From Rhizobium anhuiense (GTDB taxonomy: Bacteria > Pseudomonadota > Alphaproteobacteria > Rhizobiales > Rhizobiaceae), in the NCBI RefSeq assembly GCF_003985145.1, contig NZ_ML133530.1, positions 1-64,000 on the forward strand: 64,000 nt of DNA, read 5' to 3'. Both the position numbers and the translations under genes were made by a program. The notes below the pieces were generated by a model that was given only the letters and a program-made list of their open reading frames with translations, was not told the DNA's origin and did not search any database. This document shows positions 1 through 9,039 of this stretch, in pieces; position 1 is the stretch's first letter; each line of letters begins with the position of its first letter.

Positions 1-42
1 AATGCCGATAATCTGTTCGTCTGTGAAACGGTTGCGCTTCAT
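1..42 (-). CDS. IS3-family transposase OrfA, N-terminal fragment cut by window edge
   Basis: Reading leftward from an ATG at 42, the first 14 codons give MKRNRFTDEQIIGI. This matches the typical start of the small OrfA helix-turn-helix protein of IS3-family elements (M-K-R-x-R-F-x-x-E-Q-I-I-G-I). Everything downstream lies outside the window, so intactness and subgroup cannot be judged. The gene points away from the OLD-type gene to its right, and its upstream side faces that gene's 3' end. Confidence 0.75.
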   Translation of the reverse strand, partial: MKRNRFTDEQIIGI

Positions 43-77
43 TCTCTGGTCCTCTCAATGGGCCAGAGCTTACTTCA
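1..77 (-). mobile_element. Terminal part of an IS3-family insertion sequence
   Basis: The transposase start at 42 is preceded by about 35 bases of non-coding DNA. On the minus strand the stretch ending at 77 starts TGAAGTAAGC, which has the 5'-TG expected at IS3-family ends, so I place the element's terminus near 77. The other end and the target duplication are not in the window. The exact boundary is an estimate. Confidence 0.45.
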
Positions 78-84
78 AAATGGA

Positions 85-1641
85 TTATTTCAACGGGGCA
101 AGGTCAGGGCGGTCGTACACCTCGCCGTAAACCTCAGAAACCGCAGATTGGAGTTTATTGTAGTCCACGTAATTTTCGATCTCACGTCCTTTGGTCAGCC
201 AGCACAAGCCGCTTCCCTTCTGAAATTCACCTTGCAGTCTCTGCTTTGTATCGTTGATGGTGTCGCGAGCACTTGTTTTGTCGCTATCCATAATAAGCGC
301 AAGGTTCTGATTGAGGGATCGGAGCGCGATGAACTCGCCAATCTCGTCTGCATCAGCGCTCAAGTGGCTGAGTAAACGACCGCCATAAAACATGATTGAA
401 AAGTGAATGCCCTCGCTTAGGTCAGGTGCGGCCTTGACGAGCCAGTGTTTCAGATAGATGCGATCGGATGGTCCTTCGACCCATATGACCGCGTTAGCCT
501 GCACTATGTCGGACGCCCGATATCCTAGGTCCGCGCATATTTGATATCGCTCGCTGCGTAGAATACTCTCAGATATCTTGGTCTGCGTCCCATCGTTCGA
601 TACGTGGAAAATCGCCGCGCCCGGGGTGTCGATGAAACTCGCGGAGTGGGTGGCGATAAAGTATTGGTTTGAAGTGTATTCCTTCAAATACTTAATAAGC
701 TTCCGCTGGAGAATGGGATGGAGATGTATCTCTGGTTCCTCAATGCATATTATCTGTCTGTCAAAGAGCGTGCAGAAAGATGCCAACAGTACAACTTCAT
801 GAATTCCCGTGCCCAACGAAGAAAGCGGCAGAACCTTATTGTCCATATGAACGAGAATGTGCTGCCTATTATGCGGGATCTCAATTAGTGCATCGTCGCG
901 GTCTGTGACGCTCTGTAGAAATCGGTTTATGTTGTCGAAAACAACTCTGTCTGCCCGTTTGTCGTGATCCGGACTTTGTACTTCCATCAATCGGTCGATT
1001 AACCCAGCGCCGCTAAGATCGCTTAAAGTTGCACCTGCTGGCCCGATTTGGCGCTTAGCGGGAATTAGCCTGGTTGCCGGAAGTTTCAGGCTTATCACTT
1101 GCTGCAGCCGCGTAAGGATTTCGGGGATCCAGTGCTGATCCAAGCTGCCATTTGTCTGACCGGTCAACGCATTCCAAAGGTAATACCACTCCTCGCGGAT
1201 GAGCACGGTTGCAATTCGCTCTTGGAGGCCGGCTTCCGCAAAAACCGGTTCGGTTACCTTCCCGTTTCGGCCCATCCAGATAATGTTTCTGTCTGGCAAA
1301 GCTTCAATAAGTTTAACTAGCACTGGCCATTGGGAAGACTTTAAAGTTGAAAATTTTCTGCGAGCCGAGTCCACGAAGATGTCTAGCGGAAAGCCAATCA
1401 AAGCTTGAATCTCACCGGTTTTTGCTCCCCGGTAGCGCTCTATTGACGCAGTAATTTCGCTGTCCACGACATTATCCGCACGAAAAGGCAAATACTTTGA
1501 CACGAAATTGAGGACGGTCGATTTCCCCGAATTGTTTACGCCGATGAAGAAGTTGAAATCTCGAAATTCGCGAAGCTTTTGTTCTTCTGCGCCTATTCCT
1601 CGGTAAAACTGTAGGGAAAGCGCGTGGAGGAATACTGTCAT
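85..1641 (-). CDS. OLD-family ATPase/TOPRIM nuclease, probably 3'-truncated
   Basis: About 518 residues. The N-terminal ABC/SMC-type ATPase has a Walker A GVNNSGKST near residues 34-42 and a Walker B followed by EEPEIHLHP near 301-309. A C-terminal TOPRIM domain shows VEGPSD near 388, MDSDKT near 451 and GREIENY near 485. This is the OLD (overcoming lysogenization defect) layout: an ATP-regulated DNA nuclease, often in phage defence, alone or with a UvrD-like helicase. No helicase partner is visible. The protein ends only about 30 residues after GREIENY, and its stop lies 8 bp from the putative IS end, so the C-terminus is probably lost. Codon use is less GC-rich than in neighbours, suggesting transfer. 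ATG 1641 is preferred over TTG 1653; no strong ribosome binding site is visible. Confidence 0.75.
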   Translation of the reverse strand: MTVFLHALSLQFYRGIGAEEQKLREFRDFNFFIGVNNSGKSTVLNFVSKYLPFRADNVVDSEITASIERYRGAKTGEIQALIGFPLDIFVDSARRKFSTLKSSQWPVLVKLIEALPDRNIIWMGRNGKVTEPVFAEAGLQERIATVLIREEWYYLWNALTGQTNGSLDQHWIPEILTRLQQVISLKLPATRLIPAKRQIGPAGATLSDLSGAGLIDRLMEVQSPDHDKRADRVVFDNINRFLQSVTDRDDALIEIPHNRQHILVHMDNKVLPLSSLGTGIHEVVLLASFCTLFDRQIICIEEPEIHLHPILQRKLIKYLKEYTSNQYFIATHSASFIDTPGAAIFHVSNDGTQTKISESILRSERYQICADLGYRASDIVQANAVIWVEGPSDRIYLKHWLVKAAPDLSEGIHFSIMFYGGRLLSHLSADADEIGEFIALRSLNQNLALIMDSDKTSARDTINDTKQRLQGEFQKGSGLCWLTKGREIENYVDYNKLQSAVSEVYGEVYDRPDLAPLK

Positions 1642-1773
1642 CTTAATGCCCAATTGATGCGTCTTTAAATCGTATCTTCCACACGAGACAACGCGAATCC
1701 ACGCCTATCATGCAGTCGGACGCAGAAACTGGTTGATTTCGTTTACCGTTCGCTAGGGCTGATCCTACCCGCC

Positions 1774-4700
1774 TCACGCCCTCGCTAAGCGAATGATCTC
1801 GTCGAGCACGAATTTGCGCGATTGCGGCGGCGTCAGATTGTGATCGGCATCCGGCAGCATCAGCAACCGCACGTTCGGATAGCGCGAAAGCCGGGCGCCG
1901 CGCGGCCCGAAGTGGAAATAGACGTGGTCGAGCCCGACATCGCCCTCGCTGTAAATCAGCGTCAGCGGCACCTTGCGCTTGCCGAACAGCGCAAAGGAGT
2001 GCCGGACCTCGCGGGCGATATGGCGCCGGTCGGGAAGCAGCTCGAGCAGCGGTGCGATCCACGGCGATAGCCGGCGGCCGGCGGCGATGACGATATTCTG
2101 CAGCGCCGCAACGACGTCCACCTGGCCGCGCAGCAGCCGCTTCAGCGTGTCGAGCCGCGCCATGCGCTGGCCGTAGTCGTCAAGGCTGCGCGGAACGGAG
2201 ACGACATGCTCCCTACGCACCGGTATCTTCGGATCCCAGTAATAGACGAAGGGATTGATCGATACGACAGCCTTCAAGCGGTCGTCGGCGACACCGGCGC
2301 GGAAGGCGACGTAACCGCCGCTGCATCGGCCGGCGACCATGACGGGACCGGCGACGACGCTTTCGAGCAGATCGAGCGAGGCGACCGCATCCGCGGTCTG
2401 GGTATCCGAATAAAGCACCTGTTCCGGCGCGTCCGGCCGCGGCGGGCTGTCACCGACATTGGCGGAATCGAAGCGCAGCGAAACGACGCCCTGGCGGGCA
2501 AGTGCGCGCGCCATATCGACCGTCGTCCGTCCCCAGCCGGCATGCCGGTCATAGGCTGTCGACAGAAAGAGCACGGCATTGCCCTTGATCTCACCGAGTG
2601 GCCGGCTGACGACGCCGATCAGATGATTGTGGCTGCCGAAACGCACCGGCGTTTCGGCAAAACCCTCGCCGGCAAGCGGCGGATTCTCGATCACATCAGG
2701 CGAATGCGCCGCGGATGTCTCCGTCGTCGTCGCCTCCAGCCAGGTCGTCAGCAGTTCGACGACGGCCATCGGCGTCTTGGCAAACAGCGGATTGGTGGCG
2801 AGCTCGTCATAGCCTTCGAAAGCCTTCTGCTCGACATCGGCGCCAAGCGCCTTCAGTGCATCGGCAAAACCGGTATCCTCGGCCTTCGCGGGACGTTCGA
2901 GGATCAGATAGCGGGAGGCTGCGAGCCCCTGTGGCGAGGCGATGGTAAGCTTGCCGAGCTCGGCGGCAATCTCTTCGGGCATGACGAGCCCGGCAATCTG
3001 CACCTTCGCGGTCTGGACATGTTCCTTGCCGAGGCCGAGATCGGCATCGATGATCTTCGACCACATGTTGAGTTCGCGCAGATAGGCCCGGCCGCTCAGC
3101 ACCGGCGCCAGCATGACGAGGCTGTCGACGCCTTCGATCGAGGAACCGATGCGATGGGCAAGCGTTGCGCCGAGGCCCTGTGCGATGAGGATGATACGGT
3201 CGCAGCCGCTCAGCGATTTCAGCTTGACGGCGGCGGCGCGGATCGAATTTTCCCAGGTTTCCAGCCTTGCCGGCAGCGCATCGAAATCGAGCGCATCGCC
3301 GGTGCCGCGATAGTCGAAGCGCAGGCTCGGCACGCCGATATCGGCGAAATGCTCGGCCGCGACGCGGAAGAATTTGCGGCTGCACATCTCCTCGAACCCC
3401 CAGGGGCTGACGAAAAGCACGGCGGCCGAACGTTTCTTCACGAGACGATTCTCCGGCATGAACAGCCCGATCGTGCCGTCGAAGACAACCGGCAGGGCAG
3501 CACTGCGTCCCGCGCCCTCGGCTGGTTCGAGCGAGAATTCGCCGGGCGCGACCTTGGCGCGATCGGGATCGCCGGGAAGCCGCGGCGCGATGAAATTGAT
3601 CGCGTGGCCGACCGGCCGGCGCAGCAGGGACGGCATCTTGTCGAGAATGGAGTGCATGACGTCGACATCCTCGCCCGGCACGGCGCGCAGCACGCGCAGT
3701 GCCGCGAAATAACAGAACGCACCGGCAATGATCGCGCCGATGAGACCGGCCGGACCCCCGACGAATTCCAGCACCGAAATCGCTCCGCAAGCACACAGCA
3801 CGGAGGCGAGCGTCACCTTCGTCAGGCTTGCGTAGAGACCCGATAGTTGGGATCCGAATCCTGTCTGTCTGATCATCATCACCGACATCGCAACGAAGAC
3901 GAGGATGCGCACGAGTGCGGCACCCTCGGCGGCAAGCCTAGGTACGATCAGTAAACAACCCGCTACCATCAGTAGGCCACCTATGACACTGATATTCAGG
4001 CGGGAGCGGGCCCTGTCCATCGACAGCAAATAGAGGCTGAGGATCTGCATGAACGTATAGGCGGGCGCGACCAGCGCAAGCAGCGCCACCACCGTCCCAC
4101 TGCGGCGGAACGCTTCGCCGAACACCACGATCACCAGTTCGCTGGAGATCGCCGCAAGCCCGAGGCTCATCGGCAGCACGATATAGGCCATGGAGCGGGT
4201 GACGGCGGCGAAGACCTCGACCGGCAATGTCGAGTCGTCGCTGTTATGCCGCCGCTCGGAATAATAGGGCAGCAGGCTGCCGGTCATCTGGATCGGCAAC
4301 TGCAGCGCGATATTGGCGATCGACAGGCCGACGGCATAATAGCCGACCATCTCCACCGACCAGAACTGCTGCAGGAAGAGCAGTTCGAGCCGGTTGAGGA
4401 AGATGGAATCGATGATGAACTGGATCGACAGGATGGCGGAGGAGGAGGCGAGATATTTGAGCGAGACCCCGCACCAGTCGCGCCGCGCAAGAAGGATCGG
4501 CAGCGTGGCGAAAAACAGCACGAGCTGGCCGAGCGCATAACCGACGAGGACGCCTTCGACGCCATAGAGAACGGCGCCGACGGCAACGCCGGCAAGCTGC
4601 ACAATCGAAACGGCGACCGTCAGCCGAAAGAAGGCGCCGAGTTTCTTTTCGCCGATCAGGTAGAATTTGACGAAGGAACCGATCGCCTGGACGAAAAACA

Positions 4701-5085
4701 GCACGCCCGTGACCAAAGCGACGGATGGCGCGGTCTCCGCCCAGTGCATCTTTTCCGAAGTCAGGAAGAACAGCGCATAGAGCGCCAGCAGCGCGACGGT
4801 CGAGAACATCATGAAGCTGACGAGGATCGCGGCAAAACCCCGCCGGCGGCGTGTATCGTAGCCCTCCGCCGAAAGCTGCGGCAAGGTCTTCAGCAGCGTG
4901 ATGCTGGAGCCGAGTTCGGCGATCGAGGCGCCCGTGACCACCAGCCAGAGCGAGAAAGCGACGATGCCGTTGGCTTCCGGCCCGAGCAGCCGCGCAGTTA
5001 TGATCGAGGAAACGAAGCCCGTCAGAAGCAGCAGCATGCCTGCCGCCGCATTCATCACCGAGTTTGCGATAATACCCTTCGACAT
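1774..5085 (-). CDS. MOP-superfamily polysaccharide flippase fused to two alpha/beta-hydrolase domains
   Basis: 1103 residues. Residues 1-465 form a Wzx/MATE-like lipid-linked glycan flippase with about 12-14 hydrophobic segments. Residues 555-785 and 825-1103 are two alpha/beta-hydrolase folds, presumably cytoplasmic, resembling hydrolases found with exosortase/EPS loci. The first has A-Q-G-L-G at 635-639, so the nucleophile position is Gly637, and no catalytic His is evident near its end; it looks inactive. The second has G-R-C-S-G with Cys921 at the nucleophile position, followed by Asp1049 and His1082, a plausible Cys-Asp-His triad. It is last in a co-oriented set with a glycosyltransferase, GH2 enzyme and carrier-protein genes. 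Most flippases end near 450-500 residues. The reading frame is unbroken, so the fusion is real unless the assembly is wrong. Confidence 0.82.
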   Translation of the reverse strand: MSKGIIANSVMNAAAGMLLLLTGFVSSIITARLLGPEANGIVAFSLWLVVTGASIAELGSSITLLKTLPQLSAEGYDTRRRRGFAAILVSFMMFSTVALLALYALFFLTSEKMHWAETAPSVALVTGVLFFVQAIGSFVKFYLIGEKKLGAFFRLTVAVSIVQLAGVAVGAVLYGVEGVLVGYALGQLVLFFATLPILLARRDWCGVSLKYLASSSAILSIQFIIDSIFLNRLELLFLQQFWSVEMVGYYAVGLSIANIALQLPIQMTGSLLPYYSERRHNSDDSTLPVEVFAAVTRSMAYIVLPMSLGLAAISSELVIVVFGEAFRRSGTVVALLALVAPAYTFMQILSLYLLSMDRARSRLNISVIGGLLMVAGCLLIVPRLAAEGAALVRILVFVAMSVMMIRQTGFGSQLSGLYASLTKVTLASVLCACGAISVLEFVGGPAGLIGAIIAGAFCYFAALRVLRAVPGEDVDVMHSILDKMPSLLRRPVGHAINFIAPRLPGDPDRAKVAPGEFSLEPAEGAGRSAALPVVFDGTIGLFMPENRLVKKRSAAVLFVSPWGFEEMCSRKFFRVAAEHFADIGVPSLRFDYRGTGDALDFDALPARLETWENSIRAAAVKLKSLSGCDRIILIAQGLGATLAHRIGSSIEGVDSLVMLAPVLSGRAYLRELNMWSKIIDADLGLGKEHVQTAKVQIAGLVMPEEIAAELGKLTIASPQGLAASRYLILERPAKAEDTGFADALKALGADVEQKAFEGYDELATNPLFAKTPMAVVELLTTWLEATTTETSAAHSPDVIENPPLAGEGFAETPVRFGSHNHLIGVVSRPLGEIKGNAVLFLSTAYDRHAGWGRTTVDMARALARQGVVSLRFDSANVGDSPPRPDAPEQVLYSDTQTADAVASLDLLESVVAGPVMVAGRCSGGYVAFRAGVADDRLKAVVSINPFVYYWDPKIPVRREHVVSVPRSLDDYGQRMARLDTLKRLLRGQVDVVAALQNIVIAAGRRLSPWIAPLLELLPDRRHIAREVRHSFALFGKRKVPLTLIYSEGDVGLDHVYFHFGPRGARLSRYPNVRLLMLPDADHNLTPPQSRKFVLDEIIRLARA

Positions 5086-5106
5086 CTATCCATCCGTCAG
5101 CATCGG

Positions 5107-5216
5107 CCTAAAGCGCGTCACGATCTTCAGATCGCTTCTCGCACTTTAGGTTTTTGTTTTTACCCATGTCGTTATCGCAAAACCGCTGCACACTTTTGCG
5201 CGCCATGCTCTAAAGC
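5107..5216 (-). repeat. RIME-like ~108-bp mosaic palindromic element, copy 1
   Basis: The reverse complement of this stretch matches the elements at 31213-31317 and 48945-49050 almost base for base: a first palindrome around ATGTCG...CGACAT with AAAACCGCTGCA inside, and a second one bounded by CTAAAGCGCG and CGCGCTTTAG. It fills the 190-bp gap between the flippase-hydrolase gene and the upstream glycosyltransferase gene. Size and layout resemble rhizobial RIME elements; the family name is by resemblance only. Confidence 0.7.
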
Positions 5217-5275
5217 CGCATACCCGCCATCTCTAATGCGAAAATGTTAAAATAAAGCGGAGTGACGACCTCACC

Positions 5276-6454
5276 TTAGCTGGCTTGCATCGCCGACAGC
5301 CTCTGGAGCGCCTTCTCATAGCTGTTCTCTGCAAGGTATTTCAGCAGGAACTCCCGCGCCTTCTCGGCCTTCTCTCGTGCACGCTGGGGCGCGAGGAAGA
5401 TGTCCCGCAAGTGCGCAGCCGCCGCCTCTGGAGAAGGGTCAGCCCAGACCGCGCCCGCGAGCCCGGCAAATTCGGGATGGGTATCGATGACCCGAATGAG
5501 CGGAGAGGCGACCATCCAGCTATTGTCGGGATCGCAGAAATCCACCGTGCCCGACCAGGCGGTAGAAATCACCGGCGTGCGCTGCATGATCGCCTCGGCC
5601 ACCGTCAGCCCGAAACCCTCGGAACGATGCAGCGAAAGATAGGCGTCTGAACAGCGGATGAGGCCGTTGATATCGGCGTCCGACAGCCTGTCGGTGACGA
5701 TCTTGATCCGGGGGTTGCCGGCGACCGAAGCGATCAGTTCGCGCAGGCCTTCATCCCTATCGATATTGCCACTGGCCTTCATCAACAGGAAGGCGCTTGG
5801 GGCTTCGGCGACGAAGATCCTGAAGGCCTCGATGATGGCCTTCGGATTCTTCCGGTTGATCGAGGAGCCGGCACTGAAGATGAAGCTGACGAGAAAGGCG
5901 TCTTCCTCGATGCCGAATTTCTGGCGCATGCCTTCCGTCGCCGGCTTCTCCGTGACGGGATGCGGAACCACGATGACGGGTGCCGCGGTCAGCGGCGCAA
6001 TCGTCCGCCGGGTGAATTCCGACGGCACGAAGACCGCATTCATGTAATGCATCGCATTGCGCCATTCCGCCGGCACAACTTCGAGCTCCCAGGCGAAATA
6101 GCCGATGTTGAAGGCGCGGGTGAAATTTCCAACGCCCTTCTTCAGGATGGCGCGCGGCAGCATCGGCGGATTGAGATGCCAGATCCGGCTTCCCGCGGGT
6201 TCGGTGGAAAGGTGCGACGGCATCCATCCGGCGAAGGCATTCTCGTCGGGATGCGTGCTGACGTCGGAAAGCGCAATCGCCCGCCCCGCCTCCGACAACG
6301 CGCCGGCGCAGAGCCTTGCCGATTCGCCGACGCCGACCGCCATCGAGAGATAGCCGACGATCTCCACCGGCTTGCGCGGATTGAAGGCAAGACGCGCGCG
6401 TGGAATCAGCCGCTGCAGGACATGGGCGCGCAGAAAGCGGTATATCGTTCTCAA
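5276..6454 (-). CDS. GT4-family glycosyltransferase
   Basis: 392 residues with a GT-B fold. The C-terminal donor-binding half shows the retaining EX7E motif in H-R-S-E-G-F-G-L-T-V-A-E (near residues 275-286), typical of CAZy GT4 enzymes, which use nucleotide sugars to extend lipid-linked glycans at the inner membrane. The N-terminal part has a glycine-rich G-V-G-E-S motif. Donor and acceptor cannot be read from sequence. The start is TTG at 6454 with GGAAAG about 8 bases upstream; no in-frame ATG lies nearby. It sits between the GH2 gene and the flippase fusion, separated from each by a mosaic palindrome, which suggests a role in building the glycan that the flippase exports. Confidence 0.85.
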   Translation of the reverse strand: MRTIYRFLRAHVLQRLIPRARLAFNPRKPVEIVGYLSMAVGVGESARLCAGALSEAGRAIALSDVSTHPDENAFAGWMPSHLSTEPAGSRIWHLNPPMLPRAILKKGVGNFTRAFNIGYFAWELEVVPAEWRNAMHYMNAVFVPSEFTRRTIAPLTAAPVIVVPHPVTEKPATEGMRQKFGIEEDAFLVSFIFSAGSSINRKNPKAIIEAFRIFVAEAPSAFLLMKASGNIDRDEGLRELIASVAGNPRIKIVTDRLSDADINGLIRCSDAYLSLHRSEGFGLTVAEAIMQRTPVISTAWSGTVDFCDPDNSWMVASPLIRVIDTHPEFAGLAGAVWADPSPEAAAAHLRDIFLAPQRAREKAEKAREFLLKYLAENSYEKALQRLSAMQAS

Positions 6455-6489
6455 ATCACGGTCTTTCCAAATGGATCGGCATCAGCCCC

Positions 6490-6539
6490 AGAGCATGATG
6501 CCGAAAAGTGTGCGCGGTTTTCGGACGGCAGCATGCTCT
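6490..6539. repeat. Short mosaic palindrome (AGAGCATGATGCCG type)
   Basis: AGAGCATGATGCCG at the left and a matching GCATGCTCT at the right flank a core with GTGTGCGCGGTTTTC. Near-identical copies lie at 15515-15562 and 44515-44564. It occupies the 94-bp gap between the GH2 stop and the glycosyltransferase start and could form an RNA hairpin within the operon transcript. Confidence 0.7.
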
Positions 6540-6548
6540 ATCTCTTTT

Positions 6549-9023
6549 CTAGAACGCGACACGATGCGAACTGCCTAAACTTCTGATCTCACCCGTAGGC
6601 GGAACATCGCTTTCCGCGCTCAGGAGCGCATGCAGCTTCACGCGCCACGCCACGCCGGGAGCGAGATGGAACCAGTCGTCGTCGGCCCGATAGCCTTCGA
6701 CGTCGATATGCACCGATTGCGCCAGCCGGTCGGTCCTCAAATCGACGAACCAGTCGTCGCCATCTCTGCCGAGTGACGCTTCGATCCCTGCGTCATGGAG
6801 CGCCTTCCCCCGGCCGCACGGGAAGTGGAAGCTTTCGGCGAGAATGGCGCCATCTGCCAGCGAGCGCAGACGCGCCACGCTTGCGTCGTGCGATGGTGGT
6901 CCAAAACGGAAGGCATAGGTCGTATCGAAGAAGGCGCCGAACAGCGTTGTGCAGGCAAAACGCTCCGTGCTCCTTGCCGCCAGCTTGAAGGCCATGCTGC
7001 CGCTGACGACCTGTTGCTTGCCGTCCCGCAGGCAGACGACCTCGAGCTCCACGTCGAGCGCGGCGTCCGCCTCGTTGACGACATGCACGTCGAGACCGTT
7101 GGTTCCCTCGTCGGTGAAGACCACTTGCACCGGCCGGAAGGCACGGCGCATCGCATACCAGACGGGCTTCGGCTCTCCGGTGGAATCGATCACCCCCCAG
7201 CCGGGACCGGGCAACAGGTCTTGCAGCGTCCAGACGAGCGCGCCGTTGCAGCCGGAGCCCTTGCGCCGCCATTCGGCAAAAGCCTCCTCGATCACCTCGC
7301 CGGTGACGGCGCGGGAGAGATCGAGATAGTGTTCCGGATCCTCACGGCGCAATTGGGCCGGATCGAAACCGTAGAGAAGGTGCAGATAGAAGTCGCGAAC
7401 ATCCTCGAAATCCCACGATGCGCTGCGGTCGCGCGGCACGCGGGCCTTCCAGAGCGGGCTATGGACGGCGGGCACGTCGAGATGACGCTGCAGCGTCCTT
7501 TGCTGCGGCACATGCGCGAAGGCGAGGCCTTCGGAGGCAAACCGCACATCGGCGCGGCGCGCATCGGCAATCGGCCGCATATAGGCGCCGACGCCGTAAT
7601 AATGTGCAATTCCGGCATTGGGCGAAAAAGGCATGGCCCCGCCATAGGGCGAATTCGGGACATAGGGCACGTCGGGACGCATGCGCGCGACGACCGCCGG
7701 GATGATCTCGTCGGTGACCGGCCCGCTCCAGAATTCCGCCGGCAGGCCGAGCATCGCCGCCTGCTGGTGGATTTCACTGCCGCCGCAAAGCACAGCGAGG
7801 GAGGGCGACGCCTGGACACCGTGCAGAAATTCCTCGACCTCCGCATGCACATGGCCAAGAAAGGCCTTGTCGTTGCGCGGATAATCGAAATTGGCGAACA
7901 TGAAATCCTGCCAGACGAGCAGGCCGAGTTCATCGCAGAGCGCGAAGAAATCCGGCGTCTCATAGGCCATGGTGCCGCCGATGCGGATCATGTTCATCCC
8001 GGCCTCCGCGGCAAGCCGCAGGAACGGTTCGTAATCCGCCCGGCCGCCCGGCAATCGCACGATATCGGCCGTCGTCCACACCGCGCCGCGGCAGAAGATG
8101 CGTTCGCCGTTGACGGTGAGCGCGAAGTTATCACCATCGGCACCGCGGTCGACATCGATCCGGCGGAAGCCAGTCGTGCCGAGCGGATATTCGACGCCGT
8201 CGGAAACCAGTGTCAGCTCGTAGAGACGCGGAGCGCCGTGGGTGTGCGGCCACCATGGCTCGATGTCGGGAAGCTTGAGAATAGCCGAGTAATGACTGTC
8301 GCCGACCTTCTCGAAAGGCTGCTCCATTCCGCCGCAGCGCAGCAGCATGGCGGGATCCTCGGCATTGCTATGCAGCGATACGCTGAGACGGCCGGCGCCG
8401 CTCTCCGCCAAGAGGGCGCGGATGGAGACGTTGTCGATCGAGACGGGATTGCGCCGCACCATGGAAATCGGTCGCCACGGCCCGATAGCATGAATATCGG
8501 GGCACCAGCCCGGCATATGGCCGAGCAGCGTCGTGCGAAAATTCTTCAGGCCCGCCGGCGTGATCATCTGCGGCCGCCAGCGCGCGCGCGGGCCGGGCTC
8601 CGACAGACGGGGGCCGAGCGCCCGGAAGCAGAGCGCCAGTTCGTCGCCGCCCGACAGCGTCACCGGAATCTCGTGCGCCGTGAACATGCTCTCGGAAAAC
8701 AGGATTTCCTGGCCGTTCAGGAAGACATGGCAGAGCGTCGCGAGCCCTTGGAAATGCAGGATCGCTTCGCCGGGCTCGGCATCGAAAAGCCGGCAGAGAT
8801 ACCAGGCATCCCGCGTGTTCAGCGGCTCGGGATTTTCACGGTCGAAGAGCCCAGCCTTTTCGAGCGCCGCGGCGACAGTGCCGGGAACGGGCGCGGGAAT
8901 GAACTGGGCGGAAAGGTGAATGTCGTGCGGCACGGCGCAGGCGCCCGGCTCCGTCAGGATCAGGTTCCAGCCTTCGGAAAGCAGGCTTTCCTCGGCACCG
9001 ATGCTTGCCAAACGCCCCCGCAT
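6549..9023 (-). CDS. Glycoside hydrolase family 2, beta-mannosidase-like
   Basis: 824 residues, the usual size for GH2 beta-mannosidases. An N-terminal jelly-roll and immunoglobulin-like domains precede a TIM barrel with the family hallmarks R-I-G-G-T, L-L-V-W-Q-D-F-M-F-A-N, C-G-G-S-E (probable acid/base Glu) and F-A-S-E-G (probable nucleophile Glu). No signal peptide is seen, so it is likely cytoplasmic. The chosen ATG at 9023 has GGAG about 9 bases upstream and starts 16 bp after the DUF1839 stop, pointing to co-transcription; a TTG at 9056 is less likely. Substrate specificity for beta-mannosides is inferred from family; the glycan handled by this locus is unknown. Trimming or turnover of the glycan made by the neighbouring GT4 enzyme is possible. 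Confidence 0.8.
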   Translation of the reverse strand: MRGRLASIGAEESLLSEGWNLILTEPGACAVPHDIHLSAQFIPAPVPGTVAAALEKAGLFDRENPEPLNTRDAWYLCRLFDAEPGEAILHFQGLATLCHVFLNGQEILFSESMFTAHEIPVTLSGGDELALCFRALGPRLSEPGPRARWRPQMITPAGLKNFRTTLLGHMPGWCPDIHAIGPWRPISMVRRNPVSIDNVSIRALLAESGAGRLSVSLHSNAEDPAMLLRCGGMEQPFEKVGDSHYSAILKLPDIEPWWPHTHGAPRLYELTLVSDGVEYPLGTTGFRRIDVDRGADGDNFALTVNGERIFCRGAVWTTADIVRLPGGRADYEPFLRLAAEAGMNMIRIGGTMAYETPDFFALCDELGLLVWQDFMFANFDYPRNDKAFLGHVHAEVEEFLHGVQASPSLAVLCGGSEIHQQAAMLGLPAEFWSGPVTDEIIPAVVARMRPDVPYVPNSPYGGAMPFSPNAGIAHYYGVGAYMRPIADARRADVRFASEGLAFAHVPQQRTLQRHLDVPAVHSPLWKARVPRDRSASWDFEDVRDFYLHLLYGFDPAQLRREDPEHYLDLSRAVTGEVIEEAFAEWRRKGSGCNGALVWTLQDLLPGPGWGVIDSTGEPKPVWYAMRRAFRPVQVVFTDEGTNGLDVHVVNEADAALDVELEVVCLRDGKQQVVSGSMAFKLAARSTERFACTTLFGAFFDTTYAFRFGPPSHDASVARLRSLADGAILAESFHFPCGRGKALHDAGIEASLGRDGDDWFVDLRTDRLAQSVHIDVEGYRADDDWFHLAPGVAWRVKLHALLSAESDVPPTGEIRSLGSSHRVAF

Positions 9024-9039
9024 GGTCAGATCTCCGGCT

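Noticed and set aside
2206..3846. 546-codon plus-strand frame opposite the flippase-hydrolase fusion
   Set aside because: The minus-strand frame has clear membrane and hydrolase domains over the same bases; this frame has only shadow composition.
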